Shown piece after piece: positions 1 through 7,091 of a DNA stretch of 64,000 bases; positions within the stretch are counted from its first letter, which is position 1, and every line of letters starts with the position of its first letter. A model generated the notes under the pieces. The model ran no database searches, was not told where the DNA came from, and saw only the letters and a list, made by a program, of their open reading frames with translations. The position numbers and the translations under genes are program-made. This DNA is from Dehalococcoidia bacterium (GTDB lineage Bacteria; Chloroflexota; Dehalococcoidia; Lucifugimonadales; UBA1123): assembly GCA_009838465.1 (NCBI GenBank), contig VXRN01000023.1, positions 280,129 to 344,128 of the forward strand. The letters are read 5' to 3'.

Positions 1-551
1 ACCATGTAGGAGCCGGACAGTATGAGAACGAAGGCGCCGACCAGGGAGGCGATGATCAGCGGTTTGAGCGAATCGGCCTGCTCGGAATTGGCGTGAGGCT
101 CGGGAGAGTATGGGTTCCAGCCCGCTATGGCCGCCACTATCAGGCAGGCAATGAGTATTTCAGCTATGGCGAGATGAAGCAGTCTGTACTGCCAGGCGAG
201 TTCTGTCAGGACAGTTATCCCTCCAAGGATCCCGGCCACGATCACCAAAACGAGCGCGGCCACGCTCGTGTACCACACCAGCCGGTTAGTGCGGAGGCGC
301 ATCCATGCTAAGGCTGTGGTTGCTATGACTAGCAGTCCCAGCACGGAACCGGACAGCCGATGGCTGTATTCGATGAGTGTAGCGGTATCGAACGGGGGGA
401 TGATCTGACCGTGGCATAGGGGCCAATCCGGGCAACCGAGTCCCGAGTCCGTCACTCGCACTACTCCGCCGAGCGTTACCTGGAAGAATGCGGAAAGGAT
501 AGCGGCGACAACCACGACGCGGAATAGTGTTTGTACTCTTTCGCTCGGCAA
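1..551 (-). CDS. ctaA: Heme A synthase CtaA/COX15, C-terminus off the left edge
   Basis: Membrane enzyme that oxidises heme O to heme A for cytochrome c oxidase. The minus strand from about position 551 to the window edge reads without a stop as a multi-pass membrane protein. It carries the family block GGVVRVTDSGLGCPDWPLCH near the N-terminus, followed by IEYSHRLSG, which contains a conserved heme-ligand histidine of the family. Several hydrophobic helices follow (for example VAALVLVIVAGILGG). No ATG is available before an upstream in-frame stop. A TTG at 551 preceded by a GGGCGG stretch is the best start I can see, and a GTG further in is possible. The 3' end lies beyond position 1. A MITE-like element sits about 120 bp upstream. 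Identity is secure; the start is uncertain. Confidence 0.88.
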   Translation of the reverse strand, partial: MPSERVQTLFRVVVVAAILSAFFQVTLGGVVRVTDSGLGCPDWPLCHGQIIPPFDTATLIEYSHRLSGSVLGLLVIATTALAWMRLRTNRLVWYTSVAALVLVIVAGILGGITVLTELAWQYRLLHLAIAEILIACLIVAAIAGWNPYSPEPHANSEQADSLKPLIIASLVGAFVLILSGSYM

Positions 552-669
552 ATTGATGGCACCGCCCAGCAGTGTGTGATAGACCGTCCAGTAGGGAATA
601 TGTGCATTATTTCACGAACTCAGATTATCACAGATTCCGATAGCGCGTCAATCAATTCGTGATTGTAAG

Positions 670-799
670 CAGTGTCTATTCATCTTCGCCTCGTCTTTGA
701 TCTCTCGTTCATTCTGAGCTTGTCGAAGGGCCGTTCATTCTTCGATAAGCTAACCACGAACGGACTACTCTAGTGACGCCTGATAACTAGAAGACCCTG
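670..799. mobile_element. MITE-like element, copy 1, with 10-bp target duplication
   Basis: Ends are CAGTGTCT at 670 and the inverted partner AGACCCTG at 799. The element is flanked by the perfect direct repeat TGATTGTAAG (660-669 and 800-809). The interior holds the inverted core GAGCTTGTCGAAGGGC... /TTCGATAAGCT... No coding capacity. It matches the better-preserved copy at 27181-27313 in ends, length (130 bp against 133 bp) and core. It lies upstream of ctaA. Confidence 0.7.
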
Positions 800-812
800 T
801 GATTGTAAGTAG

Positions 813-948
813 GAGACCTTTGCACAACCACCTTCATGCTCGCGAGGGCGGGCATCCAGGGGTAGGGTGGGGTGTACGAGCAACTAGGGAACTTGCCATG
901 CTCCACGCCTGTACAGACCTCCAAAATCCAAGATCACGCAAAGGTCTC
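813..948. repeat. 136-bp element with 11-bp perfect terminal inverted repeats
   Basis: GAGACCTTTGC at 813-823 is repeated inverted as GCAAAGGTCTC at 938-948. The 114 bp between them has no reading frame and includes a G-rich stretch (GGGGTAGGGTGGGG). It resembles a non-autonomous insertion element, but I see no convincing target duplication and no second copy in this window. Confidence 0.45.
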
Positions 949-962
949 GAGTCGGGTTAGGC

Positions 963-992
963 TTGACTGGATTTGTTCCGGGCGACTAGAAT
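963..992 (+). promoter_or_regulatory. Promoter for tRNA-Lys
   Basis: TTGACT (963-968), an 18-bp spacer and TAGAAT (987-992), about 30 bp before the mature tRNA 5' end. Assigned by match to the sigma-70-type consensus and by position only. Confidence 0.5.
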
Positions 993-1023
993 TATCCCGC
1001 CTCGAAAAAGACCTGACAGGCAA

Positions 1024-1097
<74 letters not shown>

Positions 1098-1125
1098 CTT
1101 CCCCAACTATCCACCCCGCGAAGGT

Positions 1126-1160
1126 CCCCTCTCCCCTTGGGAGAGGGCTAGGGTGAGGGT
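1126..1160. repeat. REP-like dispersed repeat (CTCTCCC hairpin + AGGGTGAGGG)
   Basis: A short inverted repeat CCCCTCTCC..GGGAGAGGG is followed by the tail CTAGGGTGAGGGT. The same unit recurs at 3827-3862, 17851-17886 and, inverted, 46361-46400, always between genes. Sequence-level observation; function unknown. Confidence 0.65.
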
Positions 1161-1183
1161 AATCCCATCTACTTAGCGCGGCC

Positions 1184-2734
1184 TTATTTCGCGCTCCTTA
1201 TGAAGTCCGCGATTCGCTCCCCGATCATCATCGTGGTCACATTCGTGTTCGCCCGAACGCAGTCAGGCATGATTGAAGCGTCCGCGACTCTCAGCCCCTC
1301 GATACCATGAACCCTGCCGAACTGGTCCACTACGCTTGTCGGATCGGACGACGGTCCCATCCTGCACGTACTCGTCAGGTGGTTCCCGGTGACCACTTCC
1401 CGCCGTAGCCACTCGTCCAGCGAGTCCTCCGACTCCAGCGCGGAAGGCGGCGGCTCTGTTATCTCCTCGATTATGTCCTCGAAGTCCGGGTGCTTGGAGA
1501 TCTCTATCGCCTTATGCACGCCCTCTCGCGCGCGTTCGCGGTCGAACGGGTCATCAAGCAGGTTCACATTGATGTCCGGTTCGTCGTGTGGGTCGGCAGA
1601 CTTCAGCTTGATCTCCCCTTTGCTCATCGCGAGGTAGATCGCGGCCACGAACCTGATTCCAATAGGGTCCATCCGCTCGCCGCCCCGGTCCACCCGCGCG
1701 CTTGCGAAATTCATCGGCCAGAGCAGCATATCGTCTCGCAGGGTAGAGCCGGACGCCGTGTAACGCAGCCCTATCTGGAGTCTTGGGGCGAGTCCGTCGA
1801 GCGGGAAGCCCTCCTTCGTTCTGAACGTAATGAATATGAGGGGGTGGTCGCTGAGGTTCTGACCGACGCCCGGGAGGTCATGCACAACAGGGATTCCATG
1901 CTCCGACAGATGTTCCGCAGGACCAACCCCCGACAGCATGAGAATCTGCGGATTGGCGACTGTGCCGCAACTCATCACGATCTCTTCCGCTTCCACGACG
2001 AACGTCTCGCCGCCGCTCTCGACTTCCACGCCGGTTGCCCGCCTGCCGTCGAAGACCAGACGGCGGACGTGGCAATCGGCGCGGATTGTCAGATTCAGCC
2101 GGTGTCGGGCCGTAGGCAGGTATCCCAGGGCGGTGCTGATGCGAATCCCGTTCGGGTTGTTGAATGCCATCGGCACTACGCCGGAGGCGTCAGGGTTGTT
2201 GATGTCGTAGGTGGTGGGACTCCCGGAATCCACGCACGCGTTATAGAAGGCAGACTGCGGCGGCAGCCAGTCCTCGCGCTTGAATCTGTGAACTACAATC
2301 GGACCGTCCGTCCCGTGGAAGTCGTCGTGGACGTCCGTGTCCGTCTCGATAGCGCGATAGAACGGCATCACCTTGTCGAAGGTCCATTCTTCGTTCCCCC
2401 ATGACGCCCATCGCTCGAAATCCTCGGGTAGTGCGCGCATGAAGACCTGACCGTTGATCGCGCTCGTGCCGCCGGTCACCTTCCCCCTGGCTACGAGCAT
2501 TGGCCCCGATACGTCGTTCGCCCTGCCCGTGAACTGCCAGTTGTGTTCATCGCTCACGGTGACGTCCGTGGCGGTGGCATAGCCGTATTTCAGCTCGTCA
2601 GGAAGCGTCTCGAAGTCGGGATAGTCGGGTCCCGCCTCCAACAGCAGCACAGAACGGTTCGGGTCTTCGGACAGACGTGTAGCTGCCGCGCCTCCTCCCG
2701 AACCCGCTCCCAGAACGATAACGTCGTACTTCAT
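1184..2734 (-). CDS. GMC family FAD-dependent oxidoreductase
   Basis: Glucose-methanol-choline family flavoenzyme, 516 residues, expected to oxidise an alcohol, sugar or polyol with FAD. The N-terminus has the dinucleotide-binding motif VIVLGAGSGGGAAATRL and the following LLLEAG. The GMC signature region is seen around ARGKVTGGTSAINGQVFMRA. The C-terminal block VTGNHLTSTCRMG...VHGIEGLRVADASIMP carries the family active-site His and the second signature; the following NTNVTTMMIGERIADFI is the usual C-terminal helix. The reading frame is open further upstream to 2971, but the ATG at 2734 is preceded by GGGAGG at good spacing and begins exactly at the Rossmann motif, so I chose it. Divergent from the LLM gene at 2862. 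The substrate cannot be told. Confidence 0.92.
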   Translation of the reverse strand: MKYDVIVLGAGSGGGAAATRLSEDPNRSVLLLEAGPDYPDFETLPDELKYGYATATDVTVSDEHNWQFTGRANDVSGPMLVARGKVTGGTSAINGQVFMRALPEDFERWASWGNEEWTFDKVMPFYRAIETDTDVHDDFHGTDGPIVVHRFKREDWLPPQSAFYNACVDSGSPTTYDINNPDASGVVPMAFNNPNGIRISTALGYLPTARHRLNLTIRADCHVRRLVFDGRRATGVEVESGGETFVVEAEEIVMSCGTVANPQILMLSGVGPAEHLSEHGIPVVHDLPGVGQNLSDHPLIFITFRTKEGFPLDGLAPRLQIGLRYTASGSTLRDDMLLWPMNFASARVDRGGERMDPIGIRFVAAIYLAMSKGEIKLKSADPHDEPDINVNLLDDPFDRERAREGVHKAIEISKHPDFEDIIEEITEPPPSALESEDSLDEWLRREVVTGNHLTSTCRMGPSSDPTSVVDQFGRVHGIEGLRVADASIMPDCVRANTNVTTMMIGERIADFIRSAK

Positions 2735-2801
2735 CGCTATGCCTCCCGCAATACTGTGTGACTGGAGGGATGATACGTCAAAAGTACGACGTTGCCAATC
2801 G

Positions 2802-2830
2802 TTGACCGAAGCTAGTCTCGTTGCTACACT
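2802..2830 (+). promoter_or_regulatory. Promoter for the LLM oxidoreductase at 2862
   Basis: TTGACC (2802-2807), a 17-bp spacer and TACACT (2825-2830). The expected start is near 2837, which leaves a short leader containing the AGGAGG ribosome site. Consensus match only. Confidence 0.5.
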
Positions 2831-2861
2831 CGCGCCGACATTGGCCCCAGGAGGCGCTGAC

Positions 2862-3788
2862 ATGGAATACGGATTCTCTTTACCTAAATCAACCGACGGC
2901 GAAGCCCTGATAAAATTCGCCAGGGCCGTCGAAGATCTTGGCTTCGAGTCCGTCTGGATGGGCGACCACATAGTCCTGCCAACCGAGGAGACTGACCAGT
3001 ATCCCTACACACCCGACGGGCGCTTCGTCTCACGCCCAGACGACCCCCAGATGGAGACCCTGATCACCCTCAGCTACATCGCCTCCTCCACAGAGCGCGT
3101 CGCGATAGGCAGCACTGTCGTCATAGTTCCCTATCGTAACCCAATACTCCAGGCCAAGATGTTCGCCACGCTCGACGTTCTCACCAAAGGCCGCGCTGTG
3201 TGCGGAGTCGGGGTAGGATGGCTTGAGAAGGAGTTCGACGTCCTCGGCGCATCTTACAAAGATCGCGGCCCCGTCACCGACGAATACCTTGAGATATTCA
3301 AGACCCTCTGGAAAGACGACGAGCCGGAGTATCACGGTCAGCATTACGACTTCGACGGCATATACTTCGCCCCCAAGCCCGTCCGCGACGGACACATCCC
3401 GATATGGGTCGGCGGACACACCAGGCGCGCAGTCCGCAGGACCGTCAAGTACGGCGACGCATGGCATCCAACCCGCCAGTCGCCGGAGTTCGTGGCCTCC
3501 CACCTGCCTTACCTGAAAGAGTTCAGCGCCGAGACCGGACGCGACCCCGACGAAATCACCATCTCCCTCAAGCGTACCCTCCACTTCACCGACATAGGAC
3601 TGGATGAAGGCCCGTCCAACCCCTCAAACAGCGCGCTCATCGCCTCCACTGGCGAGGTAATCGAGGACGTCAAGGCCTGCGCCGAAATCGGCATTCAACA
3701 ACTCACCTTCGACTTTCGCACCCCGGACATCGCTGACTGCATCCGCACTATGGAGCATTTCGCGGAAGCGGTGGCAGGAAGAGTGTAG
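2862..3788 (+). CDS. LLM-class flavin/F420-dependent oxidoreductase
   Basis: Luciferase-like monooxygenase fold, 308 residues, acting with reduced FMN or F420 on an unknown organic substrate. Family marks in order: GFSLPKSTDGEAL at strand 1, LGFESVWMGDHIVLP, TERVAIGSTVVIVPYRNPI, LDVLTKGRAVCGVGVGWLEKEF (cofactor-binding GVGVGW), then PIWVGGHTRRAVRRTVKYGDAWHP, typical of the F420-associated subgroup. The chosen ATG has AGGAGG seven bases upstream; the frame is open back to 2739 but that part overlaps the divergent gene. Transcribed from its own predicted promoter. Two more paralogous LLM enzymes are at 36630 and 58665. F420 against FMN dependence is not resolvable by eye. Confidence 0.9.
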   Translation: MEYGFSLPKSTDGEALIKFARAVEDLGFESVWMGDHIVLPTEETDQYPYTPDGRFVSRPDDPQMETLITLSYIASSTERVAIGSTVVIVPYRNPILQAKMFATLDVLTKGRAVCGVGVGWLEKEFDVLGASYKDRGPVTDEYLEIFKTLWKDDEPEYHGQHYDFDGIYFAPKPVRDGHIPIWVGGHTRRAVRRTVKYGDAWHPTRQSPEFVASHLPYLKEFSAETGRDPDEITISLKRTLHFTDIGLDEGPSNPSNSALIASTGEVIEDVKACAEIGIQQLTFDFRTPDIADCIRTMEHFAEAVAGRV

Positions 3789-3826
3789 GCAGTGTTGACA
3801 TTTGTCGTCATTTGTATGTTGAAAAT

Positions 3827-3862
3827 CCCCTCTCCCTCAGGGAGAGGGCTAGGGTGAGGGTG
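3827..3862. repeat. REP-like dispersed repeat, second copy
   Basis: CCCCTCTCCC..GGGAGAGGGCTAGGGTGAGGGT, the same unit as at 1126. Lies just after the stop of the LLM gene. The rest of 3863-4089 holds no convincing gene. Confidence 0.6.
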
Positions 3863-4089
3863 AACTTTCCTTCGGCCATTCCCTCGAAAGAGGGAACCCC
3901 AAAGGGCTCGCCGCTCGGAAATCCAGGGAGTGGGAGTGGATGGTGCGAGTAGCCATCAATTCACAAATTCGCACACCCATTCAGTCCTTCTGTACTCTGG
4001 CCGACCAATTGTGCTAAAATGTTCGCGTAGTAAACCCGTTGGGCGCATACGAGACATAAGGCAGGAGTTATCCATGAGCCTCACGGGTC

Positions 4090-4217
4090 GGAAGGAAAAA
4101 TTTTTATGTAGCTAAACTCTGGTCAACGCAGGTGAAACTCTGGTGAAAAAGTTACCTGTTGTCCACCTGTTACCCCACCAGAAGCCACCTGCGTAAATAT
4201 AAACTTAAATATATGAA
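4090..4217 (+). repeat. CAGGTG-cluster upstream element, copy A
   Basis: Ordered parts: GGAAGGAAAAATTTTT (4090-4105), TAGCTAAAC (4109-4117), CAGGTGAAACTC (4129-4140), TGGTGA (4141), TACCTG (4153), CACCTG (4164), CACCAG (4176), CACCTG (4186-4191), then the A/T box ATATAAACTTAAATATATGAA ending at 4217. The same order recurs at 31264-31406 (plus), 46045-46183 (minus) and 59974-60088 (minus). It ends 40 bp before the GTG of the dehydratase gene and points at it. Probably a promoter/operator module or a small mobile element carrying one. Confidence 0.75.
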
Positions 4218-4256
4218 CCCACTAATCCGCGATCAGATCAGAACGGAGTTATTCAA

Positions 4257-5408
4257 GTGAAAATCACCGACATCAAGGCATACGTTACCAAGCCCCCCGG
4301 AGCCTTCTCAAACTACGTCTTCGTCAAAGTCTCCACCGACGAGGGGATCACCGGCTGGGGAGAGTCAAGCATCGGAGCCACCTCTGTCGCTGCCGTGATT
4401 GAAGAGTTCGGCGCCGCGATAATCGGCAAAGACCCGTTCCGCATCGAGGAACACTGGCAGGATATGTACCACCTCCACCACAACATCCGTGGCGGAGCCC
4501 TCCAGATGGCCGCCATTTCCGGCATTGAGATTGCCCTCTGGGACATCAAGGGCAAGGCGCTCAACGTCCCGGTCTATGAGCTCCTCGGTGGCGCGATGCG
4601 TGACAAGCTCTGGACTTATGGCCGCTTCGACGGCGTTGACCCCGCCGCCGCGGTGGACAACGCCATGTCCTTCGTCGAGGAAGGCTACACTGCTCTCAAG
4701 GGCGACCCTTTCGGACACCAGGGCATCTTCACCTCCCCCGAATCCGAGCGCGACGCCATAGCCAAGGTCGAGGCCGTGCGTGCCGCTGTCGGCGACGACG
4801 TCGAACTGCTCGTCGAGGTCCACGGACGACTCACCCCCGCTGAGGCCATCAGAATTGGCGAGCAGCTCGAACCGTACCGCCCCTTCTTCTACGAAGAACC
4901 CGTCCCTCCGCAGAACATTGACGCCATGGTTCGGGTAGCCCAGGCGATCAATATCCCAATTGCCACAGGCGAGCGCATCTACACCAAATGGGGATTCAAG
5001 GACCTTCTCGAAAAACAGGCAGTCGCCGTCGTCCAGCCCGACGTCTGTCACGCGGGCGGCATCAGCGAACTCAAGAAGATAGCCGCCATGGCCGAGACCT
5101 ACTACGTCGGATTCGCGCCCCATAACCCCTACGGCCCGATAAACACGATGGCCGCCATTCATGTGGACGCCTGCACGCCCAACTTCCTCATACAGGAAGG
5201 CGGGCACGCCCCCTGGTTCGACTCTATATTGACTGCGCCCTTCCAGCGCCAGACCGACGGCTACTTCGACCTTCCCACCCAACCCGGGTTGGGCATTGTA
5301 ATAGACGAAGACGCCCTCATCGCTAACCCACAGGGAACCCCCGAAACCGGAGGCGGATACAGAAGCCGCTTCACCATGCCATCGCGCCAGCAAAACCATT
5401 GGGTGTAA
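4257..5408 (+). CDS. Enolase-superfamily sugar-acid dehydratase (D-galactonate dehydratase-like)
   Basis: Mandelate racemase/muconate lactonizing enzyme family, 383 residues, expected to dehydrate an aldonic acid to a 2-keto-3-deoxy acid using Mg2+. The spacing of key residues matches galactonate dehydratase: metal ligand 187, acid His189 (VEVHGR), Glu213 (YEEP), Glu239 (TGER) and base His289 (APHNPYGP). The first ligand is Glu187 where the family usually has Asp. The N-terminal capping domain (DEGITGWGESS) and the DIKGKALNVPVYELLGG segment are typical. GTG start with GGAG upstream. Preceded by repeat element A, and likely co-transcribed with hicAB and the second dehydratase. The exact substrate is inferred only. 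Confidence 0.88.
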   Translation: MKITDIKAYVTKPPGAFSNYVFVKVSTDEGITGWGESSIGATSVAAVIEEFGAAIIGKDPFRIEEHWQDMYHLHHNIRGGALQMAAISGIEIALWDIKGKALNVPVYELLGGAMRDKLWTYGRFDGVDPAAAVDNAMSFVEEGYTALKGDPFGHQGIFTSPESERDAIAKVEAVRAAVGDDVELLVEVHGRLTPAEAIRIGEQLEPYRPFFYEEPVPPQNIDAMVRVAQAINIPIATGERIYTKWGFKDLLEKQAVAVVQPDVCHAGGISELKKIAAMAETYYVGFAPHNPYGPINTMAAIHVDACTPNFLIQEGGHAPWFDSILTAPFQRQTDGYFDLPTQPGLGIVIDEDALIANPQGTPETGGGYRSRFTMPSRQQNHWV

Positions 5409-5450
5409 GCCGAGACGGCCGGTCAGCGAACACAGGTCGGAGTTCAGTGA

Positions 5451-5636
5451 TTGAAGGTTCGGGACATAAAGAGGGTAGTGGAGCGGGATGGATGGTATCA
5501 TGTGAGAACGCGAGGTAGTCACCGCCAATATAAGCATAGATTCAAACGAGGAACGGTTACGATTTCGGGTAGGGACAGTAAGGACCTGCCTCGTTGGCTG
5601 GAGATCAGCATTTTGAAGCAAGCGGGCTTGAGGTGA
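5451..5636 (+). CDS. hicA: HicA-type mRNA interferase toxin
   Basis: 61 residues, a typical HicA length, with the compact dsRNA-binding-like fold pattern: MKVRDIKRVVERDGWYHVR, then the catalytic region TRGSHRQYKH with the conserved Gly-Ser-His, then a basic strand and LPRWLEISILKQAGL. HicA cleaves mRNA and is held inactive by HicB. The start is TTG at 5451; no good Shine-Dalgarno site is evident, which fits low toxin expression. The stop codon touches the hicB leader. Lies between two enolase-superfamily genes on the same strand, so the pair sits inside a metabolic operon. Confidence 0.88.
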   Translation: MKVRDIKRVVERDGWYHVRTRGSHRQYKHRFKRGTVTISGRDSKDLPRWLEISILKQAGLR

Positions 5637-5642
5637 ATGTCA

Positions 5643-5978
5643 ATGGCTAAATATGCCGTCGTGATCGAAAAGACAGGCAACGGATACGCGGCCGGCCTCC
5701 CCTCTCTGCCAGGCTGCGTGGCAGCAGGGGATACACTCGAAGAGACCAAGGCATTGATAGTGGAGGCGGTCAGATTCCATATCGAATCCCTAACAGAGGA
5801 TGGTTTGCCCATTCCCGAACCCCTCGCGCCCGAGATGTGGGAGGAAGAATACGGTATGCCAATTCCCGAGTCTGTCGTACCCGGGTTATTCATTGAGATT
5901 TCTGTCGCTCAGAACATCCCTGTCGCCATAGTTCGGGATGCTGAAGCGACCTACCAGATCCATGGGAGCCAAGTATGA
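5643..5978 (+). CDS. hicB: HicB-type antitoxin
   Basis: 111 residues. The N-terminal half is the partial RNase H-like HicB domain: KYAVVIEKTGNGYAAGLPSL, PGCVAAGDTLEETKALIVEAV, then IESLTEDGLPIPEP. The C-terminal half is a Pro-rich tail without an obvious helix-turn-helix or ribbon-helix-helix, so DNA binding is not evident. Two ATGs compete (5637 and 5643); GAGG at 5630-5633 is better spaced for 5643. The stop overlaps the ATG of the next dehydratase (ATGA at 5975-5978), implying translational coupling of antitoxin and enzyme. Confidence 0.85.
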   Translation: MAKYAVVIEKTGNGYAAGLPSLPGCVAAGDTLEETKALIVEAVRFHIESLTEDGLPIPEPLAPEMWEEEYGMPIPESVVPGLFIEISVAQNIPVAIVRDAEATYQIHGSQV

Positions 5979-7048
5979 AGATCGTCGGTTTCGAGGCCAA
6001 TATCGTCGAACTACCCAGAGAATCGGGACCGCTCGGTGCGTCCGCCATGTTCGTCACGCTCAAACTGCGTACCGACGACGGCATAGAGGGCATAGGCTAC
6101 GCCGGCTTTACCTCTGCCCTGGTGATGAAGGCTCTCAGAGAAACCCTCGATGCCCTGACTTCACAGGCCGTCGGCTCCGACCCGATGATGATAGAAGCCA
6201 TTGGTGCGAGACTGCTCTCTCTGGGCGGTGGCGGCTCGCCCTCCGGACTCGTTACCAGGGCCGTATCCGCCATAGACGTCGCCCTCTGGGACATACGCGG
6301 CAAGGCGCTCGGCCAGCCCGTTTACAGGCTGCTCGGAGGCTTCGCCGACCGAGCCCCGGCCTACGCCAGCGGACACCTATGGCGCACTTACGACCTCGAT
6401 ATGCTTGCCAAGACCGGTCCCGAGATCGTCGAAAGCGGCTTCAGGGCTATGAAGTTCAGGATGGGCGGCGAGGACTCCGACGCCAAAGAGATAGAGCGTA
6501 TGCGCGTAATGCGCGAGGCCATAGGCGACGACATTGACCTTATGGTGGACATCAACCAGGGCTGGGACATCAATACCACTCTCAGAATCGGACGCCTTAT
6601 GGCCGACTACAACCTCTACTGGCTCGAAGACCCGACACACTACCAGGACTACGTCGGATACGCCCGCATCGCCGACGCCCTCGACACCCCCATCGCCACA
6701 GGCGAGTACCACTACGGCACCGTTCCGTTCCGACATATGCTCGAAAACCGCTCACTCGACATCGTGATGGTTGACCTGCTCCGCGTCGGCGGACTCACCG
6801 GGTTCATGAAAGTCGCGCACATGGCCGAGATATACAATCTGCCCGTCGTCAGCCACCTCGCCACCGAGGTCTTGGCACATGCCATAGCCGCCGCTCCCAA
6901 CGGCATCTACGTCGAGCACATGCCCTGGACCTTCGACCTCTTCACCACCGAGCCGCTAATCGAGGACGGCATGATAGTCCTGCCCCAGTCCCCGGGCCTC
7001 GGCGTCCAGTTCGACGAAGAGAAACTGTCCAAGTATACTGTGAGCTAG
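5975..7048 (+). CDS. Enolase-superfamily enzyme, mandelate racemase/muconate lactonizing type
   Basis: 357 residues. Active-site set of the mandelate racemase subgroup: Lys160-Phe-Arg162 (KFR in place of KxK), metal ligands Asp192 (VDINQG), Glu218 (LEDP) and Glu244 (GEY), and an Asp267 (MVDLLRVGG)/His294 (SHLATEV) pair spaced as in mandelate racemase. The N-terminal capping domain is RTDDGIEGIGYAG and the barrel begins near VALWDIRGKALGQPVYRLLGG. It would abstract an alpha-proton from a carboxylate for racemisation or dehydration. It shares the operon with the galactonate-dehydratase-like gene but is a distant paralog. Start ATG overlaps the hicB stop. Reaction and substrate unknown. Confidence 0.87.
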   Translation: MKIVGFEANIVELPRESGPLGASAMFVTLKLRTDDGIEGIGYAGFTSALVMKALRETLDALTSQAVGSDPMMIEAIGARLLSLGGGGSPSGLVTRAVSAIDVALWDIRGKALGQPVYRLLGGFADRAPAYASGHLWRTYDLDMLAKTGPEIVESGFRAMKFRMGGEDSDAKEIERMRVMREAIGDDIDLMVDINQGWDINTTLRIGRLMADYNLYWLEDPTHYQDYVGYARIADALDTPIATGEYHYGTVPFRHMLENRSLDIVMVDLLRVGGLTGFMKVAHMAEIYNLPVVSHLATEVLAHAIAAAPNGIYVEHMPWTFDLFTTEPLIEDGMIVLPQSPGLGVQFDEEKLSKYTVS

Positions 7049-7091
7049 GCGCTGCGAGTTGGACGGGCAGGGCGATGTCATAGGAGACGAT

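Noticed and set aside
3930..4115. 61-codon plus-strand frame upstream of the dehydratase
   Set aside because: Runs through repeat element A and an A/T-rich box, no ribosome site, no protein-like composition.
4365..5621. 418-codon open frame on the minus strand across the galactonate-dehydratase-like gene
   Set aside because: Antisense to a gene with exact family motifs; GC-rich codon bias leaves long empty frames on the other strand. No ribosome site or recognisable protein.
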